Below, in pieces: positions 1 to 13,200 of a DNA stretch of 64,000 nucleotides (position 1 is the first letter of the stretch; every line of letters begins with the position of its first letter). Made by a program: the position numbers and the translations under genes. The DNA is from Mesocentrotus franciscanus. Taxonomy: Eukaryota > Echinodermata > Echinoidea > Camarodonta > Strongylocentrotidae. Where the stretch lies: assembly GCA_037976565.1 (NCBI GenBank), contig CP137683.1, positions 11,459,665 through 11,523,664 of the forward strand. Reading direction: 5' to 3'. The notes beneath the pieces are model-generated. The model saw only the letters and a program-made list of their open reading frames with translations, did not search any database and was not told the origin of the DNA.

Positions 1-1091
1 AAGAAGAAGTGGATATCATATTTATGTTATTATGAAATCTTTCACCAACTTAATTTTGCCTCTATCTCATCCTATAACCGAGATAACAAAGACATGAATG
101 TGTAAGGCTCATGGCTTAATTTCAAGTGCTTTTGAACTGACAGCCATTTTGAAACAGGACTTGCAGTTAATTAAATGATGTAAAAACAAATTGAATCAAC
201 AATGCCTATACACTTATTTTGCTCACGTGTTAGATTTTGTAGCGTGGTAACCATGACGGTAACCCCGGTGTCTGCCGCCCTCCTCGCCCGTCTGCTGACA
301 GCGACGGACTCACAATTCACTGCCTAGATGTTGAGGGTATAACGAAGAAATGCACTATGATCCACACCGTATTTGACAAGCTATTAGACCTGTAATTCTT
401 TTGGGGAAAATTGTAGAGAGGCATTCCAAAAGCAACCGTTTGATTAAAGGGTTGTTCTTGATATTCACTCGACGACGTATTCAACTATGGGTCATATGGA
501 AATATTATAGGTCAATAGAAAAGAAACGATTGTTCAGAAATAGTCTGAATGTATAATTTCAATTTTTGATAATGGACTGGAATACTTTCAAAGTGATGGA
601 AATATGTCAAATTGATTTCCTTCTCATTTGTTTTCCAAAAAAGAAGGGTATATGGATCTTCCGAAACAAAGGTATAAAGGGAGAGGGACAGAAAAAAAAC
701 AATAGAAAAGGTTATTCACTAGCTAAACATTAAGCTGTTGATGTAATTGTTAATAACGCTGAACGAACTAGTACGATCCATGCTCCGGTGTATTATTGCC
801 AAGGTATAAATCATTTAGCACAACAGAGTAAACACACTTGGTACTACGTAAACTCCCACGAAATCCGACGAGCTTTCTACGTTATGAACTATACAAATAC
901 AGCTACCATTGTGCAAATTAAATGCCATGATGAAAATGATATTATTCATGGCATTATAACACTGAAAAATGAATGCAAATAGTAATAACTGAAAAACCAT
1001 AGTAAGGAAGGACAATTCTTTAGAAGAACGATGCAGATGTGTATAAATGAGAAATAAGTGTAAACATTGTGAAAAGAATGCGTTTCCTTAC
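1..1091. other. Non-coding flank or intron, nothing firm
   Basis: This stretch lies downstream (3') of the last recognised exon of the minus-strand EGF/pentraxin gene. I see no recognisable domain, RNA gene or transposon end in it. A possible minus-strand exon ending at 961 was considered and rejected (listed separately). The gene's stop codon may lie here or beyond the left edge. Confidence 0.5.
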
Positions 1092-1267
1092 TTCTACACT
1101 TTCAATCTGACAGGTCCCAAGACTCAGACATTCAAACTCCTCTTCATGTCCAAGAAGTTTATTTCTAAACCCATCTTCAATGGCTTTCTTTTCTGCCGAA
1201 GATTGGCAAAACGCTGCGGGGTAGTCCACGCTAGAAAAACCGTTCGCTTCTATAGCTTTCTGCAACT
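1092..1267 (-). CDS. Exon following the sushi domain
   Basis: The acceptor (ACACACAG) and donor (GTAAGG) enclose an open frame of 58 codons plus 2 bases. The 2-base start completes the codon left by the sushi exon (G + AG = Glu). It reads [10 protein letters not shown] near the start and contains three cysteines near F-C-Q, F-E-C-L and G-T-C-Q. I do not recognise the domain. The exon ends in phase 0, so translation continues further left. Confidence 0.6.
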
Positions 1268-4200
1268 CTGTGTGTTATTTTATGGAAAAGGATGTAGAAT
1301 TATTAACCAAGCAAATGCATTTTTATAAGCTGTCAGCAAATCGTTGGAAAAAATCTGTCGTCAAATACGAAAATATCATGAACGTGGCGATTAGGTTTTA
1401 CACTCGTTAGAAGCTTTGAAAGATTGAGGAACCCCTCGACCTTTGCTTGTTAAAATCTTTTCAGCTGACTTGTCCGCTAATTTTGTTAAACACCAAGTTC
1501 CTCTTCGAACAAGACAAGAATTGCTCCTTTTTATCATCCGAATAAAGTAATTGATCTTTTCAAACTCATATATTTGTACCTCAAAAGCAACTAACTCATT
1601 CATTATCTCACTATATAAACAAAGGTGTTGCAGTTTTCTCCGTCTTTTAACGAAAATTTAAAGACAGTGTTTTTTTTTAGTCGAATGCACAACAGCGGTT
1701 TATACCATGACATACGGTCTAAACAATGGTATAAAACTCCCACCACTGAACTTCAAGAATACCAGTCACCTAAACAAATAATTTATGTAAGGCTGGAAAG
1801 TTTGAAATCAACCTAAAAAACAAACTTTATCTGGAATTCTACAGGTGAACGGTTATGTAGTCCGTGCGAAGGCATATACGCGTGCATTAGCTAGTTTCCC
1901 AACAAGACGTTCTGCTTTTCACTGAGAGGGTATTTAAATTGCAATATCTCTTTGCAGAAGCAATATTTAAAACTCCTATTTTGAATACAGTATAGCCAAA
2001 TGGAACCACTTACACTTAGAGAGAAAAAAAGTTTTGGTGATAGGTACACTTTGAATATGCGTACAGAAGCATATATTGCTCGTTCTTTGGGCATTGGGCC
2101 CGGGACACGTCTATACCATGCTTGTTGGGGTTTAAACTGTGACTCAAGATAAACCACTTTCGTGAATTCTGGCTTAAGCTTATTTAACCTACCAACACAA
2201 CTGGGCAGTCTTGCATATGGATTCGCAGGCGTCTGATGGTCCCATCGGTAGTTCGTGTCCTCTCCGCATGAGTACTCGTCGCGCTCGTACTTGGAATTCT
2301 CAGGTTGGTATCCCGTTCGGCATTTCATTGTGCAAGTGATGAGCGTCAGGGTTTCAACGCAAGACACATTTCCATTCAAAGGGCGCCTCAGATCAATGCA
2401 ACCTTATAGTACAGGGGGAAAAGTGGAATATAATAGATACTTCTGTAACATGTAAAATGTGCATTTTGCTGTTTTTCGTAAAACATATTTTTTATTACTA
2501 AAAAAAATTAAGTGTTGGAAACTTGGAAAGCCACAATATTGTGTAAATTCCCTACTCAAAACATTTCCAAGATATAAATTTGGTAGTCTATTAAAAGTAC
2601 TATGCCCCATTTGCAGCCAACATCAAATTATGTAGAACTTGTTAGGAATTAGAAATATGTCACGTATGTCCTATCTGTGAACTTTAAACGTTAGCAGTGT
2701 CCTAGTATTCAAATTATGCAAGGAAACCCGTTTAATTTCTAGACTTCACTTTCAGACACTATTGAGTGACTGACTTCTGTTTTTCTTTGGTAATAACATA
2801 CATAAAATGAGCTGTAAAGGGTACATGAGCATTTGTCTACATCAACAACCCACTTCTCGTAATGGCCAAAATTAAACCGATTGAATCTGTGCGCATCACA
2901 GAACGTACGACCATTCGGTACAAGGGTCTGAAAATCAGACTATTTACTAAAATGATTACAATCACTAAAGTCGATTCGACAACTAAAGGTCGTTATTTTC
3001 CCACAATAAGAAATTTTCAAGCCCTTTCGTTTTGAGGGAAATTCTAAATTAATATTATCTTTCAAATGCCGGTGGAATTTAACCTTTCATTTGTTCGGCC
3101 TGCAAATGGGACATATAGTACCTTTAAGTAGTATCAAGTATTATATACCTCGCTTTAGAAATCTAGCCATCTGATTGGTCGAAATTGGAGTCGTGATTTC
3201 AAGCCATGCCCCACTCACAGGGAATAGCAATAGCCCACAGGGAATAGTTTTGTACCCTCATCCTCCTGCGATCACCATTGCTTTACGTGTTAAAATTGTC
3301 TTTGTGCGAGCGCGGACACCTTACATTTGTGCGATGATTTAGTCGCTACATTTAAGGTTTTTTAATTGCATAGCCCAGCGCAGACGACCGGCGATCTCGA
3401 TTGTAGCTAGGCCTAGATCTACATGTAATGACGAGATGACGCTCCTTTGGAAATATAGAGATAAACCTGCTCTTTCATATGACACCTTATTTTTTAATAA
3501 AGGCAATAAAGGTTTGAATCTCGATTTGGAAATTTATTTCATTGACCAATTTGGCAAGATCGCGCAATGCACGTACAGACTGCATAGGGATATGCCTGCA
3601 ATCTCAATGGCCAAGTAAGCTACCCTGGTACCCAGTGCAAGTTTATCAACATAGAACCTCGATAGCGTAAACAAACTTGATTACCATGATTGACCAGTAA
3701 GTCGCCCAAAATTGTATTCTATGACCCTGTTCTCAGTATATAAAAGTTATAATGACTGCTTTTAATAATATTCGAGTCATAGTTGTTTTTTGGCTCCTGG
3801 GGAGGTTACATCGTGCTATCACCCCTCGGCACGCCTCGGGGTGATGGCACGATGTAACCTCCCCTTGAGCAATAAAAACAACTATGCCTCTCATAGCAGT
3901 ATACTATAACACTAAGCAAGATATCATTACAAATTATAAGAATATCATTTTCAGACGATATGATTTTTCTTCGCCTGTAATAATATAAACTTTACATTAT
4001 TCTATGATACTTTAACAAAAAGCATACATTTTAAATGTCTGGTACACGTATTGAATTCGGAAACAAATCAATCTAAAAATAGATCAGATACCTGGACATT
4101 CCTGCGTGTTACACGGCTCCTCCTGCTCCACCTCTCCCTTGCATAGTTGACCGCCATTTTGTGGTTCCGGGTTGTCACATGTTCGATACCTAGAATGGAC

Positions 4201-7200
4201 TCCACCTCCGCACGTGACATGACACTCTGTCCATGGACTCCATCCACTCCAACCTCCATCAACTATGACGATATTTAAAAAATGAAGGAAAATAATTGAT
4301 AACGTCGCTCTTATGATTCACAGCAACTTTATGCACATGTTTTACCGCAGTTGCCAATGATGATTCCCCTTGTCACCTGACCGCGAAAAGGATATTATAC
4401 AGCCATTTGCATTGCATGGTTAAAATGTTCTTTTTGCAGGAAGCCGACGCCCTGTATTATGTCGTTCTATTTCTACTCACAGAAGAGTTGAAGTACATGG
4501 TGCTTTTGAAAATAAATGTTGAAAATATCCCATACGGTGAAGAAAAGCAAGATTATATAGGCGATGACAATGGTAGGAAATTCGCTTTAAGTTCGAATTC
4601 TTTATTTCCAGTTACATGTATATCTATTATTCACAGTTATTCATAATGATAGTAAACGATATGCAGCGCTATCATTGTTATTGAAGTTAACATTAATTTG
4701 CCCTAACTCATATTTGGTAATTTGCCTTCAAATCTTTTTCGGATGTTTTTATTTCATTTCGAGACATAGCAATAAACAATTCAAATTTTAACATGATTTA
4801 TTCTGTAGCCCGAATTCGATGCCTGTTTTTTTGCCTACGGTCATCCACAAAATAAGTCTAGTATTAAATGTCAAACATATACATTTACCGGCAAGCTGGA
4901 AACGCAAAGAAAATGTGCCACGATATGATAGTTTTAGTGCTATTTTATTTCATTTTGTTTTCTTCTCGGTGCTTACTTATTTCGAACTCGCAATGATCTC
5001 CGGAGAGTCCTACTTCACAGGCACAAACTAATCGTCCTTCGATGGTTGAGCAGGTCCCGCCATGTTGGCAGTAGTTCTCCTTGCAGATATCAACGAACCC
5101 CTCACAGGTAGGTCCTGTAAATCCATCCCTGCACGCACAGGTGAATTCATTTGGCAGATTGGTGCACGTGCCCTCGTATTTACATGGGTTGCTGACACAT
5201 TCATCAAAGGCTGCAAAATTATAGGATACATTATATACTTATAGGTTTTTAAAGATAATGTATATGCTGAAGAGCATGTCATTAATATCAAGACAGGCAT
5301 GGTCAGGAGTAGCTTTACTGTATCTTTAATAGGAGGTGCTCCATGATGAGGATATTATTGATAATTAAGTTGCGTTGCGAAAGGAGTAGGAGAAGAAAAA
5401 GGTCAACGATGCGTCCATATAAAGGAGGAAGAAGAAGCAGAAGAAGAAAGAATAATGATGACTAGCAACAAAGCAAGATTTTTATCTGTGTATCTTTCAT
5501 GTGATCTTTTCATGTGACTGTTACAACTATAATCAAAAGGTTCATTGGTATTTTAATACCAAAAAAGGGTAAAGTTTAATAGTTCCAATATAATTTTTTT
5601 TTAAACTGAAAATGTAACCCTATAAACTGCTTGTTGGGCATATAATCTGTCGTAATGAAAATATAACTCGTCATTATGTCTTATGTCTCAATAGCATTGT
5701 TGTTGTTATTGTCATTATAATGATTATGCTTATATTATCATTAACACCGTTACACTTTTTAAAATTATTATTATTAGTGTTATTTCATTCTCTCTCTTCG
5801 TTTAACTACCATTACTGGTGTTATTTTACTTACAGTCACACACCGACGGGGATGTCAATAAGAGTTCAGTGGACTCAGTGACTTCAACTACGAATTCAGT
5901 CCAGGATATGAGGTCACCAAAATATCCAATTATGCAATTTGTGGACAGTTCAGATTTGATGTCATCACTCACTTCTGTACTCCAAAGATTGTAGCTACTT
6001 AAGAACACCACTTCTGAAGATTAGAAAGAGAATAAAGAAAAAAGAAGAAGATAAGAAAAACTATAAAAGTCAACGCAAAGCGTCGTATCCTCTCGCAGGG
6101 TACAAATGGCCTATATACGTCAAAACAAGTAACCTCCATTAGACTATATTATATACCTCACTTGAGAAATCCAGCCATCTGATTGGTCGAAATTGCAGTC
6201 GTTGTTTTAACTATTCCCGAAAAATGCCAAAGCCATGTAATAGTTCGAGGGTAAAATCCCGGGAAATTCCAACTACCGGGAAATTAGTTCAGTCTTGCTG
6301 AAATACCCATTGGTTTACGTGTTAAAAACTGGTTTGTGCGAGCACGGACACCATAAGTGTGCGAATAATCGGTCGCTAGCTTAATTTACCAATTTTAATA
6401 CATCGTAGCGCAGACGACCGTACGGCAATCTCTATCGTACTGAATTCCAAACAAGGCAAAAATGGCTGAAGAAACTCTCCCAAGATTTCAACTTCTTGAT
6501 GGTGATGATCAAATGCAAGACTTGATTAATTCTGCTGACAGCAAGCACACCAATGTAAGGTCTAATAATAGTCAAATCCAGTCAGTGGAGTTCCACACAT
6601 TAATTGTTGTGTACTAGAGGGGTCTAGAGATCTACTGTCATTGACATTGTACTGAGTATTAAACTTTACCGCACCGCGGCCCTTATGGAACAATCACAGT
6701 GTTACCACATAGTAAACCACACTGTGTACCACATAGTCAAACACAGTGTGGTACCACAGCGTGCTACCACATGTGGGCCACATGTGATTTTGGGACATGT
6801 GGTAACGCTGTGGTGTACTATGTGGTGCGTACCACAGTGAGGTATACCACAGCGTTACCACACTGTGGTACGCACCACATAGTACACCACAGCGTTACCA
6901 CATGTCCCAAAATCACATGTGGCCCACACTGTGGTATCAACCACATAGTATACCACAGCGTTACCACATAGTACACCACAGCGTTACCACATGTCCCAAA
7001 ATCACATGTGGCCCACACTGTGGTATCAACCACATAGTTACCACATAGTACACCACAGCGTTACCACACGTCCCAAAATCACATGTGGCCCACATGTGTT
7101 GGCACGCATAATTAACACATAATTACCACATAGTCCACCACACTGTGGCAAATACCACATAGTCTGTTAAACTGTGGCATCCACCACATAGTATGGTAAA

Positions 7201-10200
7201 CTGTTGCATCCACCACATAGTCTACCACACCCTCCAGATGATAAAATGAATTAGTAATTTACGCTTTAATTAGCATTTGTACTAATTAATTTTGCCAATT
7301 GCAATAATTAACAAAGCATCACTGGTTCATCTGCAATTTCCAATGTAAAGGCATTGGGAATAGGTAGGGTTTTTCAGTGTATTTTACAACTTTCCATATA
7401 CTTGTATTTTATTGAATATATTTTAGTTCATAGTTAATATTTCCCTAATTCATGTTTAATTAAATGTAATTTATACAAAGTAGTAAAATGTCCTAATAAT
7501 TGGCAATTATATTTTGTAGTACTTTTGAAATGAATTGCATATAACTAAATAATCAGTAATTTCCAAATATGCTTTAAATTCAGATAAATTGTATAAAAAC
7601 ATAGATCTGCACGCACCCCATATTCATTATGCAAATGAACTGGTGTCAACTGGTTCGAATGGAAATATGCCCACGGACCAGTTTTCAACTGGTGCAACTG
7701 GAAATATGTCTACAGACCAGTTTAATATCAACTGGTGTAACTGGAGATATGCCAACAGTCAGGTATCGACTGGTTCAACAGGAAATAAGCCCACAGATGT
7801 GGATATTATTTTGTGGTAAACCACATGATCTCAAAATCTCACACTGACAATATACTGTGAACACAGAGTTTACACATAGTTCAGTACATACCACAGTGTG
7901 GTATATATGTGTCACTCTGTGTTAAATATGTACGACTCTGTGGTAAACCACATGATCTGAACCCCACACTGTGGCAATACTGTGACCACAAAGTTAACAC
8001 ATAGTTCAATACATATACCACTGTGGTAAATATGTGTCACTCTGTGTTAAATATGACCGAACCCAACACTGTGACGATACTGTGAGCACAGAGTTTGCAC
8101 ATAGTTAAATACATACCACACTGTGGTAAATATGTGTAGCTCTGTGTTAAATATGTACCACTATGTGGTAAACCACATGTTTTGAACCCCATACTGTGAA
8201 AATACTGTGATCACAGAGTTTACACAAAGTTCAGTACATACCACACTGTTGTAAATATGTGTCACTCTGTGTTAAATATGTACGATTATGTGGTAAACCA
8301 CATATGATTTGAACCCCACACTGTCACAATACTGTGAACACATAGTTCAGTACATACCACACTGTGGTAAATATGTGTAACTCTGTGTTAAATATGTACG
8401 ACTATGTGGTAAACCACATGATTTGAACCCACACTGTGACTATACTGTGAACACAGAGTTTAAACATAGTGCAGTACATACCACACTGTTGTAAATATGT
8501 GTCACTCTGTGTTAAATATGTACGATTATGTGGTAAACCACATATGATTTGAACCCCACACTGTCACAATACTGTGAACACATAGTTCAGTACATACCAC
8601 ACTGTGGTAAATATGTGTCACTTTGTGTTAAATATGTACGACTATGTGGTAAACCACATGATTTGAACCTCACACTGTGACTATACTGTGAACACAGAGT
8701 TTACACATAGTGCAGTACATACCACATTGTTGTAAATATGTGTCACTCTGTGTAAAATATGTACGACTATGTGGTAAACCACATGATTTGAACCCCACAC
8801 TGTGACAATACTGGGAACACAGAGTTTACACATAGTTCAGTACATACCACAGTGTGGTATACATGTGTCACTCTGTGTTAAATATGTACGACTATGTGGT
8901 AAACCACATGATCTGAATCCGACACTGTGGCAATACTGTGACCACTGAGTTAACACATAGTTCAATACATATACCACTGTGGTAAATATGTGGTACTCTG
9001 TGTCAAGTATGTCAGTTTATGTGGATATTATGTGGTAAACCACATGGTCTGAAACTCCACACTGTGATAACTATGTGAACACATAATGTCCACACAGTTT
9101 ACACATAGTTGAATATGTGAACATAGTGTGGGAACACTGTGATTGTTCCATAAGGGGGTAGACGTAGTCTAGACTATTTTACTTGGATGTAGAGACGTAA
9201 AGCTTGTAGCTTATTTGCCCCTCGTCACGTTGGGTAGTCTCTGATAGGGTGAAAACTTGAGTGGATGGGTTTTCCAGTGCCTCTCAACAACAGATTTGAA
9301 TATATTATTAGATCTAACACTAACTAGATTCTATGTCTATGTGTATTTAGTATTTATTTCTGCTCTTCCTGTTCTACCAGTTGATTGGTAAGTTGACTAC
9401 TCTCAAAGCAGTCATTAATACTATACTATTATATTACTAGGCAAGGAAGTTAACCACATTTTCACATATATAATTAGGTGTTTTTGCATATTTAATAAGC
9501 TATTAAACCCTATTTCACCTTAGACCTACATACTCCGAAATGGAACTTAGGCTGTTTTGATCATATGTACCTTCATATCAAATTTCATTAAAATCTGTCA
9601 AAAATTACTCAAGTTATCAATCGGAAACCAGATTCGCATATTTAATTAGCTATGACCTTTGACCTTCATACTCAGAAATTGAACTTAGGCTGTGTTTTGA
9701 AACCATGTACCTTCATATCAAATTTGATTAAAATCCGTCAAACATTACTAAAGTTATCAATCGGAAACCAGATTCGCATATTTAATTAGCTATGACCTTT
9801 GACCTTCATACTCAGAAATTGAACTTAGGCTGTGTTTTGAAACCATGTACCTTCATATCAAATTTGATTAAAATCCGTCAAACATTACTAAAGTTATCAA
9901 TCGGAAACCAGATTCGCATATTTAATTAGCTATGACCTTTGACCTACATACTCGGAAATTGAACTTAGGCTGTGTTTTGATACCATGTACCTTCATATCA
10001 AATTTCATTAAAATCTGTCAAACATTACTAAAGTTATCAATCGGAAACCAGATTCGCATATTTAATTAGCTATGACCTTTGACCTACATACTCGGAAATT
10101 GAACTTAGGCTGTATTTTGATACCATGTACCTTCATATCAAATTTCATTAAAATCCGTCAAACATTACTGAAATTATCGATCGGAAACCAGATTCGCATA

Positions 10201-13200
10201 TTTAATGAGCTATGACCTTTGACCTTTGACCTACATACTCCGAAATCGAACTTAGCCTGTATTTTGATACCATGAACCTTCATATCAAACTTCATTAGAA
10301 TCCGTCAAACATTATCGAAGTTATCGATCGGAAACCAGATGTGTATTTTTTCGCATATTTAATGAGCTATGACCTTTGACTTTTGACCTACATACTCCGA
10401 AATCGAACTTAGCCTGTATTTTGATACCATGTACCTTCATATCAAACTTCATTAAAATCCGTCAAACATTACTGAAGTTATTGATCGGAAACCAAATTTG
10501 TTACGGACGGACGGACGCACGCACGCACGGAAGGAAGGAAGGACGGACAGCGGCGTTTCTATATCCCCTCCGACTTCGTCGGCGAGGGAATAATAACAAG
10601 AAGAAAAAGAGAAGGATGAAGAATGAGAAAGTAAGGAGGAAGAAGAAGGAGTAGTAAAAGAAAAACATGATCAAAAAGAGTGAGGATATGGAAAAAAATC
10701 AGTCGAAATTACAAGAGGTCCGAAAGCATAAGGAAGCCACAATACATAAAATAAATCTCCTCTCGTACCGTACAATAATCTGAAAGTAAGTAGATGCTGT
10801 ATATTGAACGCTTTATAATAACAATAAAACATCCTGGCCTTGTATAACGCCTAAAACATTCAAGAAATATGAAACGTTTGCATAAATATTATGGGTGGTA
10901 TTCCGATAGTGCGAACTAAGTTAAGCTCGGCTTAACTAGTTCACACTTTTATGGAGTGCCTGTTGCCAACTCATTTTCCCTGTACAGATTATTTTAATCC
11001 TCCAATGAAAAGTGTCCAAAAAATTAATTTTGCAATGAAATGGGAAGAAAAGATAATATGAGTATGAACTGAATTTCAATAAAGTCTTTAGTAGATTATC
11101 TTTGTCACGAATATTGAAGGAGGAAGATGAAACCTAGCTTTCCATAGAAGTGTGAACTAAAATTCTTGTTTAGTCTGGACTTAGTCCCGGCTTAACTTAT
11201 GAGAATACCACCCTATGTATTTAGTTTGGTAATATATCATTATCCGGGTAAAAATCAAGAAAGTTTGGAAAAGTCGCGTATTATGTGCGAGTTGTGGTTA
11301 TTACAAAATTTAAAAAACGACTTTAACAAAATCTATAAGCTTGTTAAGTCCTCTTACCCTGAGTTTCCATTTGCGACGCCCCAACTGATAATATATCCTC
11401 AGGCGATATGGAAGCTAATTGACTTCCACTTTCTAGAAGACTAGCATTAACTCGCAACTCCCAATTTCCAGTGGCCTCCAAGTCCCATGTAAAGAATACG
11501 TGATGCCACACATTGTCGCAGAGATTTGAATGTGTATCAATGAGTAGGCTGTAGGGGCAAACAAGGCAAAAATGAAGGGAGAACATTTTGTGCAGTGTAT
11601 CATAAGCGAGTTTAACAAAAATTACAGTTAAGTACGTACATCATACTTATTGTAGAAATGATAGGCAGGTATATAGTAGGTTCATCCACTGTTATTTTCA
11701 CAGAAAAATTAAGCAGGTAAATATGCTCGAGTACATCAATTAACATTCATGAAAGAAATTGACTGTTGATTATGTCGATTATTTAGGACTCACTTCAGGA
11801 CTTTTTAATCTCCAAGGAATACAGACTCTGTATAACTCTTAAGTATTAAAGTTGCGTCAGAATAATACACTATAAATCACATTAATTTCGGGAAAGGTGT
11901 AAGTAAGACTTAATGACAAAGTTAATCAAGACGATACATTTTTTACAGAAATATTTCACTAATTCAAGAACAACAAGGCTACTTCAAGCATCCCCCCCCA
12001 AAAAAAAACACACACACACCTATCAACGAAAACTACTCCTGGACAGATACCCTGGAAAAAAACTTCTAAGGACAAGAACCTCCAAGATTGATTATAACCA
12101 TGACAACTCCCCTGATAACTACACTTCCTCGGAACAATACTCCGGACTATTGTCTACCCGAAAACTATTCCTGCGTCAGGAAGTCCCTAAGTAGCAGGTG
12201 GAGGGTTAATTGTGCCATATTTTGGGATATCTAGTTTGAGGTTTAGGTCAAGAAAAGGGGTCTAGTAGGCATGGCAAGTATCGGATAGTTTTTTAAAAGA
12301 AAATTCTTAGTACGGGCTACAGATACCTGTCCATTACTACCCTTAATGAGCAAGGGTTTTCAATCGCCATCAACAGAATAGCTGAAGCTCTCTTGAGATG
12401 AAGAAGGCTAAAAGATGGTGGCGAGGAGCTTGTTCGCAACCACAGCGACAATGTAAGAAGTTGTGGCTGTAGACTGGAAAATATATCATCACGCACAAGA
12501 AGAGGACGACTTTGAACAAAGATGAAATCATAATTTGACGGAAGAACTGTTTCGAAAATGCGAAAAGAATCAGGGAAGAAAGATTATTGGCGCTAGTTCT
12601 ACGGGTTTATGCAGCAATATCACTGGTAACAGCAAACATGGTTAACAAACGATCCATGTTTAAAAGGATTACATTCTTCACTTCTCTTTACAAAAGAAAT
12701 TTCTGTCTTTCCGTTGATGACCAAAATCAAATGTCTTATGGCGCGTTAACATGGATGAGGTGTAGAAACTTTCCTGTCCTGCATCGCCATTCCATAAAAT
12801 TAACAAAATTCCATAAAATACCATGAAATATACAAAAACCAATTTGGACATGCGCAATAGAAGAATTTCAAAGAAACAGTTTGAATACAATGATGTTCGA
12901 TATTTACCATGCTCACAAAGTTCCCAGTAAATCCTGGTGCACACGTACATGTAAAGCTGTTCAGTCCATCAAGGCAATAAGCCCCATTGTGACAGGGATC
13001 CTCGGCACAATTGTCTATGTTGGTTTCACACATGTCTCCGCTATTCGACAAATTGTAAATTTTTAATCAATAATTCAATCATTAGCATCTTAAATGATTA
13101 ATATATACTTTGCCTCACAGCATATAACAACAAATTGTAATTTCATTTTTGAAGTATGTCTCATTTTCGAAGTCATTTTGTGCTTCAATTCCCAACGCAG

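Larger units (their letters stand above)
6680..9156. mobile_element. Palindrome-rich non-autonomous element with 24-bp TIRs
   Basis: Perfect 24-bp terminal inverted repeats (6680-6703 and 9133-9156, starting CCCTTATGGAACAATCAC) bound 2,477 bp with no credible coding region. Most of the interior consists of CCACATAGT / ACTATGTGG and CACACTGTGG motifs in both orientations. Three zones can be seen: an inverted cluster (6700-7215) with a perfect inverted repeat of 62 bp, a unique AT-rich centre (about 7220-7580) followed by four copies of a roughly 45-bp AACTGG...ATATG repeat (7636-7795), and about ten direct units of 112-136 bp (7810-9060). No clear target-site duplication was found (GCGG versus GGTAG). 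Confidence 0.8.

Noticed and set aside
815..961. Possible further exon of the EGF gene (acceptor ending at 962-963, phase 0)
   Set aside because: The acceptor and phase fit, but the 48-codon translation has no recognisable domain and the donor or stop choice is ambiguous.
6699..7033. Open frames in the ACTATGTGG element
   Set aside because: They are translations of palindromic repeats; frames exist on both strands with repetitive His/Thr/Cys composition.
7810..9060. Possible CRISPR-like array
   Set aside because: Units are repeated throughout with no constant-repeat/unique-spacer pattern, and the genome is eukaryotic.
12678..12800. Candidate N-terminal pentraxin exon
   Set aside because: A weak acceptor and an open frame exist, but neither the phase nor the residues match a pentraxin amino half convincingly.
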